From: Syntrophobacter sp963666995
GTDB taxonomy: Bacteria > Desulfobacterota > Syntrophobacteria > Syntrophobacterales > Syntrophobacteraceae
DNA length: 64,000 nt
Reading direction: 5' to 3'
NCBI GenBank assembly: GCA_963666995.1
Contig: OY762941.1
Span: 2,790,001-2,854,000, forward strand
Shown here: one piece after another, positions 62,278-64,000 of the stretch
Layout: every line of letters begins with the position of its first letter
Position numbering within the stretch: the first letter of the stretch is position 1
Notes under the pieces: model-generated
What the model was told of the DNA's origin: nothing
What the model saw: the letters and a program-made list of their open reading frames with translations, nothing else
The model's database searches: none
Translations under genes and position numbers: made by a program

Positions 62278-63658
62278 TCACTCCCGATCTGTCCGGACCC
62301 TTGCCAGGAGTCTTGTGAGTTCTTCAATCCGGATCGCGTCGAGATCGCGCACGACCTGCTCGATTGCCCGACGCAGAGCGCCTTCGGTGTGAGCGCCGCT
62401 CAGGCTTTCGAACTTCTCCACAACCCCGTCCCACCCGATGGGGTGCGTGTGAAACCCTTCGTAGTCTTTCTTCTCAAGGGTCAACACCTTGCCGTCCCGG
62501 AGGCGAACGGTAAGGACGCAGGGCATCTCCGACGGGAAAACGGCCGCTGCACGACGAGCTGGGCCGCACGGTGACCCTCCGCAGCAGTTCCTGAATATCC
62601 TCACTCCGAATTCGCTCCGGACGGTACTGCGCCGGCGTCACCCGTCCATCGAGGATAGCCGCCGCCACCATGTACTGCAGGCTGTGGTCCGCCTCTTCCT
62701 TGGTGTGCACGACGGTCTTGTCCCCTTCTTCACCGCCTCCGATGATATTGAAGGCAACATCGAAAATCTCGATTTCCACGCCCGCGATGTCGCGTGCCTC
62801 GAAACCGTGGCGGGATTTCAGTTCGAGAATTCCTTCGATGGCCGACTGGGAATGAATTTCCGCATTGAACTTCTTCACGATGGTAAGGTTCACACGCTCG
62901 AGGTCTTCATCGGCCCAGTTGATGGTGAAAGGTCCCGTGATGGCGTCCATAAATCCCTTATTGCCCTCGAAGACTTCAGGCGGCCCCGTGATCCCCCGCA
63001 TCGCCAGAAACGTTGCGTGAGTACAACCGAAGGCGGTGTTCGGATAAGCGAGCCCCTTCCAATTGGAAAGCGCTCCGGTTCTGGTGACTCGCAGGGCATT
63101 GAAAGCGGTGCCGCAGAGCGAAACGGCATTGGCGGTCCGATCGAGGTCCAGTCCCAATGCTTTGGATACTCCCGCCGCAACGGCATAGGAACCCTGCGTC
63201 GTGTGGTCGAATCCTTTCGCCCGGACCGGCGCCGCATCGCTCAACCGGCATTGCACCTGGTAGGCGACGGCCAGAGCGGTCAGAAAATCCCTGCCGCCGG
63301 CTTTGGCATATTCCGCAGCGGCCAGCACGGCGCCAAGGTTGTCGCTCGGATGGCAGGTTTCGCGTCTTGCCAGGTAGCTGTCATTGAAGTCGAGGTAGCG
63401 CACCAGGGTGGAATTGTAGAACGCCGCCCGGTCAGGAGAGGTCCGGCCCCCTCCAAAGAGAGTGCAAAGTTCCTTTCCGCCGAAGTCCAGAACGTGCTGC
63501 CGGACGAGGCGCACCGGCTCGGCCCCGATGGCTCCGACAGCGCATCCCAGGCTGTCGAGGACCCTGATTTTCAACTGAGTCCGGGCGTTGTCGGAAAGAT
63601 CTTCGTAAGAGGACCTCAACACAAAGGAAGCAAGTTCTTCAGCACGGGTCATACGCAC
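62278..63658 (-). pseudogene. MmgE/PrpD-family protein with a frameshift
   Basis: MmgE/PrpD proteins include 2-methylcitrate dehydratase and related enzymes. The first ~365 codons (from 63658) are open: SYEDLSDNARTQLKIRVLDS, YLDFNDSYLARRETCHPSDN and GFDHTTQGSYAVAAGVSKAL are typical. The frame then breaks at the A4 run 62537-62540 (T4 in the gene); continuing in another frame gives FPSEMPCVLTVRLRDGKVLT and ends at 62278. One base removed from that run would restore a ~460-residue protein. Either a natural frameshift or a sequencing error; the two halves both look otherwise intact. Confidence 0.85.
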
Positions 63659-64000
63659 CTCCCAAAATCAAGTGAACGCGAATCGGAACCCAAATCCCGC
63701 AAACGTGCACCCTATCAGATATTTTAAGCATTGTCCGAGGATATCGACCTTCTCCATGCGGTGCTGAAGCAATATCAGGAATGCCCGGGTCCTTCAATCC
63801 CGGAGAAACACCCGGCCGCCGAGGTGAGCGGGATGGCGGGAGAGGAGGTACGGCCCGGACGGGAAGTCGCCGGCGTAATCTGCCGGGCTCCCGGGGAGCG
63901 AGCGGCTGTGAGTGGTGGGGGGCAAGAAACGAGAAATGCGGGATGCGGTATGTTGAACCTGAATAAAAAGAGAACCTTTACCTGACGATCCGGAGAGGTG
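63659..64000. other. Right-edge region without a clear gene
   Basis: Upstream of the MmgE/PrpD gene. A TTG-started frame at 63731-63985 exists, but its composition is weak and it holds a GAAACGAGAAATGCGGGATG-type intergenic repeat near its end. It could be the start of an unrelated gene or just spacer. Confidence 0.35.

Noticed and set aside
62489..63727. 412-codon plus-strand frame opposite the MmgE/PrpD gene
   Set aside because: The minus strand matches MmgE/PrpD despite a frameshift; the plus frame has no recognisable domain.
63731..63985. 84-residue TTG-started frame at the right edge
   Set aside because: Only a TTG start, weak ribosome-binding site and repeat-like sequence inside; not enough to call a gene.
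1..64000. CRISPR arrays, tRNA or rRNA genes
   Set aside because: No regularly spaced repeats and no cloverleaf or rRNA sequence noticed on either strand; a tRNA scan would confirm.

Overview
The window looks like chromosomal DNA of a GC-rich, probably strictly anaerobic, Gram-negative bacterium. The housekeeping set (RecD2, MoaA, MiaA/MutL, MreB, a carboxynorspermidine pair, a quinol-type NO reductase, MmgE/PrpD) and the compact operons suggest a sulfate-reducing or syntrophic deltaproteobacterium (Desulfobacterota, Syntrophobacter-like). This assignment is inference from gene content; there is no rRNA gene in the window. I saw no tRNA, rRNA or CRISPR array.

Region 1 (1-9.3 kb) is host DNA: the end of a histidine kinase, a small orphan gene with its own terminator, recD2, an AraC-type regulator, trmO (tsaA), moaA convergent with a ROK kinase, a hypothetical protein, and a CBS-ACT protein divergent from a small charged protein.

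Region 2 (9.6-44.75 kb) is a Mu-like prophage reduced to its late module. Its order is lysis (GH108 endolysin, holin, membrane/coiled-coil proteins), terminase small and large subunits, portal gp29, MuF head protein, gpG, protease/scaffold gpI, a small decoration-like protein, capsid gpT, gp35-gp36-gp37. A long-tailed siphovirus-type tail follows: tube, chaperones joined by a -1 frameshift, an 865-residue tape measure, and lambda M/L/K-like proteins, a 1512-residue I/J fusion hub and fibres. It is thus a Mu head on a lambda-type tail, as in the B3/D3112 group. No MuA/MuB transposase, repressor, Mor/C activator or DNA modification gene is present.

Region 3 (about 13.5-23.9 kb) splits the prophage between terminase and portal. 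It is a block of non-phage metabolic genes: GntR/FCD regulator, amidohydrolase, MHS transporter, a 2[4Fe-4S] protein translationally coupled to an unrecognised protein, ACS transporter, cyclase-family hydrolase and TauE-type permease. A divergent control region carries two GTATACATGTATAC-type operators. Near-identical copies of the terminase 3' end plus decayed portal fragments flank the block, with a long inverted repeat at its right edge and IS-end-like repeats at its left. It reads as a catabolic cargo island with its own transport and regulation; the substrate cannot be read from the sequence.

Region 4 (45-64 kb) is host DNA again: FmdB-type zinc ribbon and RluA-type pseudouridine synthase overlapping a convergent dynamin-like GTPase, carboxynorspermidine dehydrogenase and decarboxylase, miaA and mutL, a GAF/degenerate-GGDEF protein, mreB, a REC-PAS-NarL-type kinase, a qNOR, and a frameshifted MmgE/PrpD gene. 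Several small repeats (a REPIN-like 25-bp palindrome, two copies of a MITE-like element shared with the prophage) are scattered through the window.
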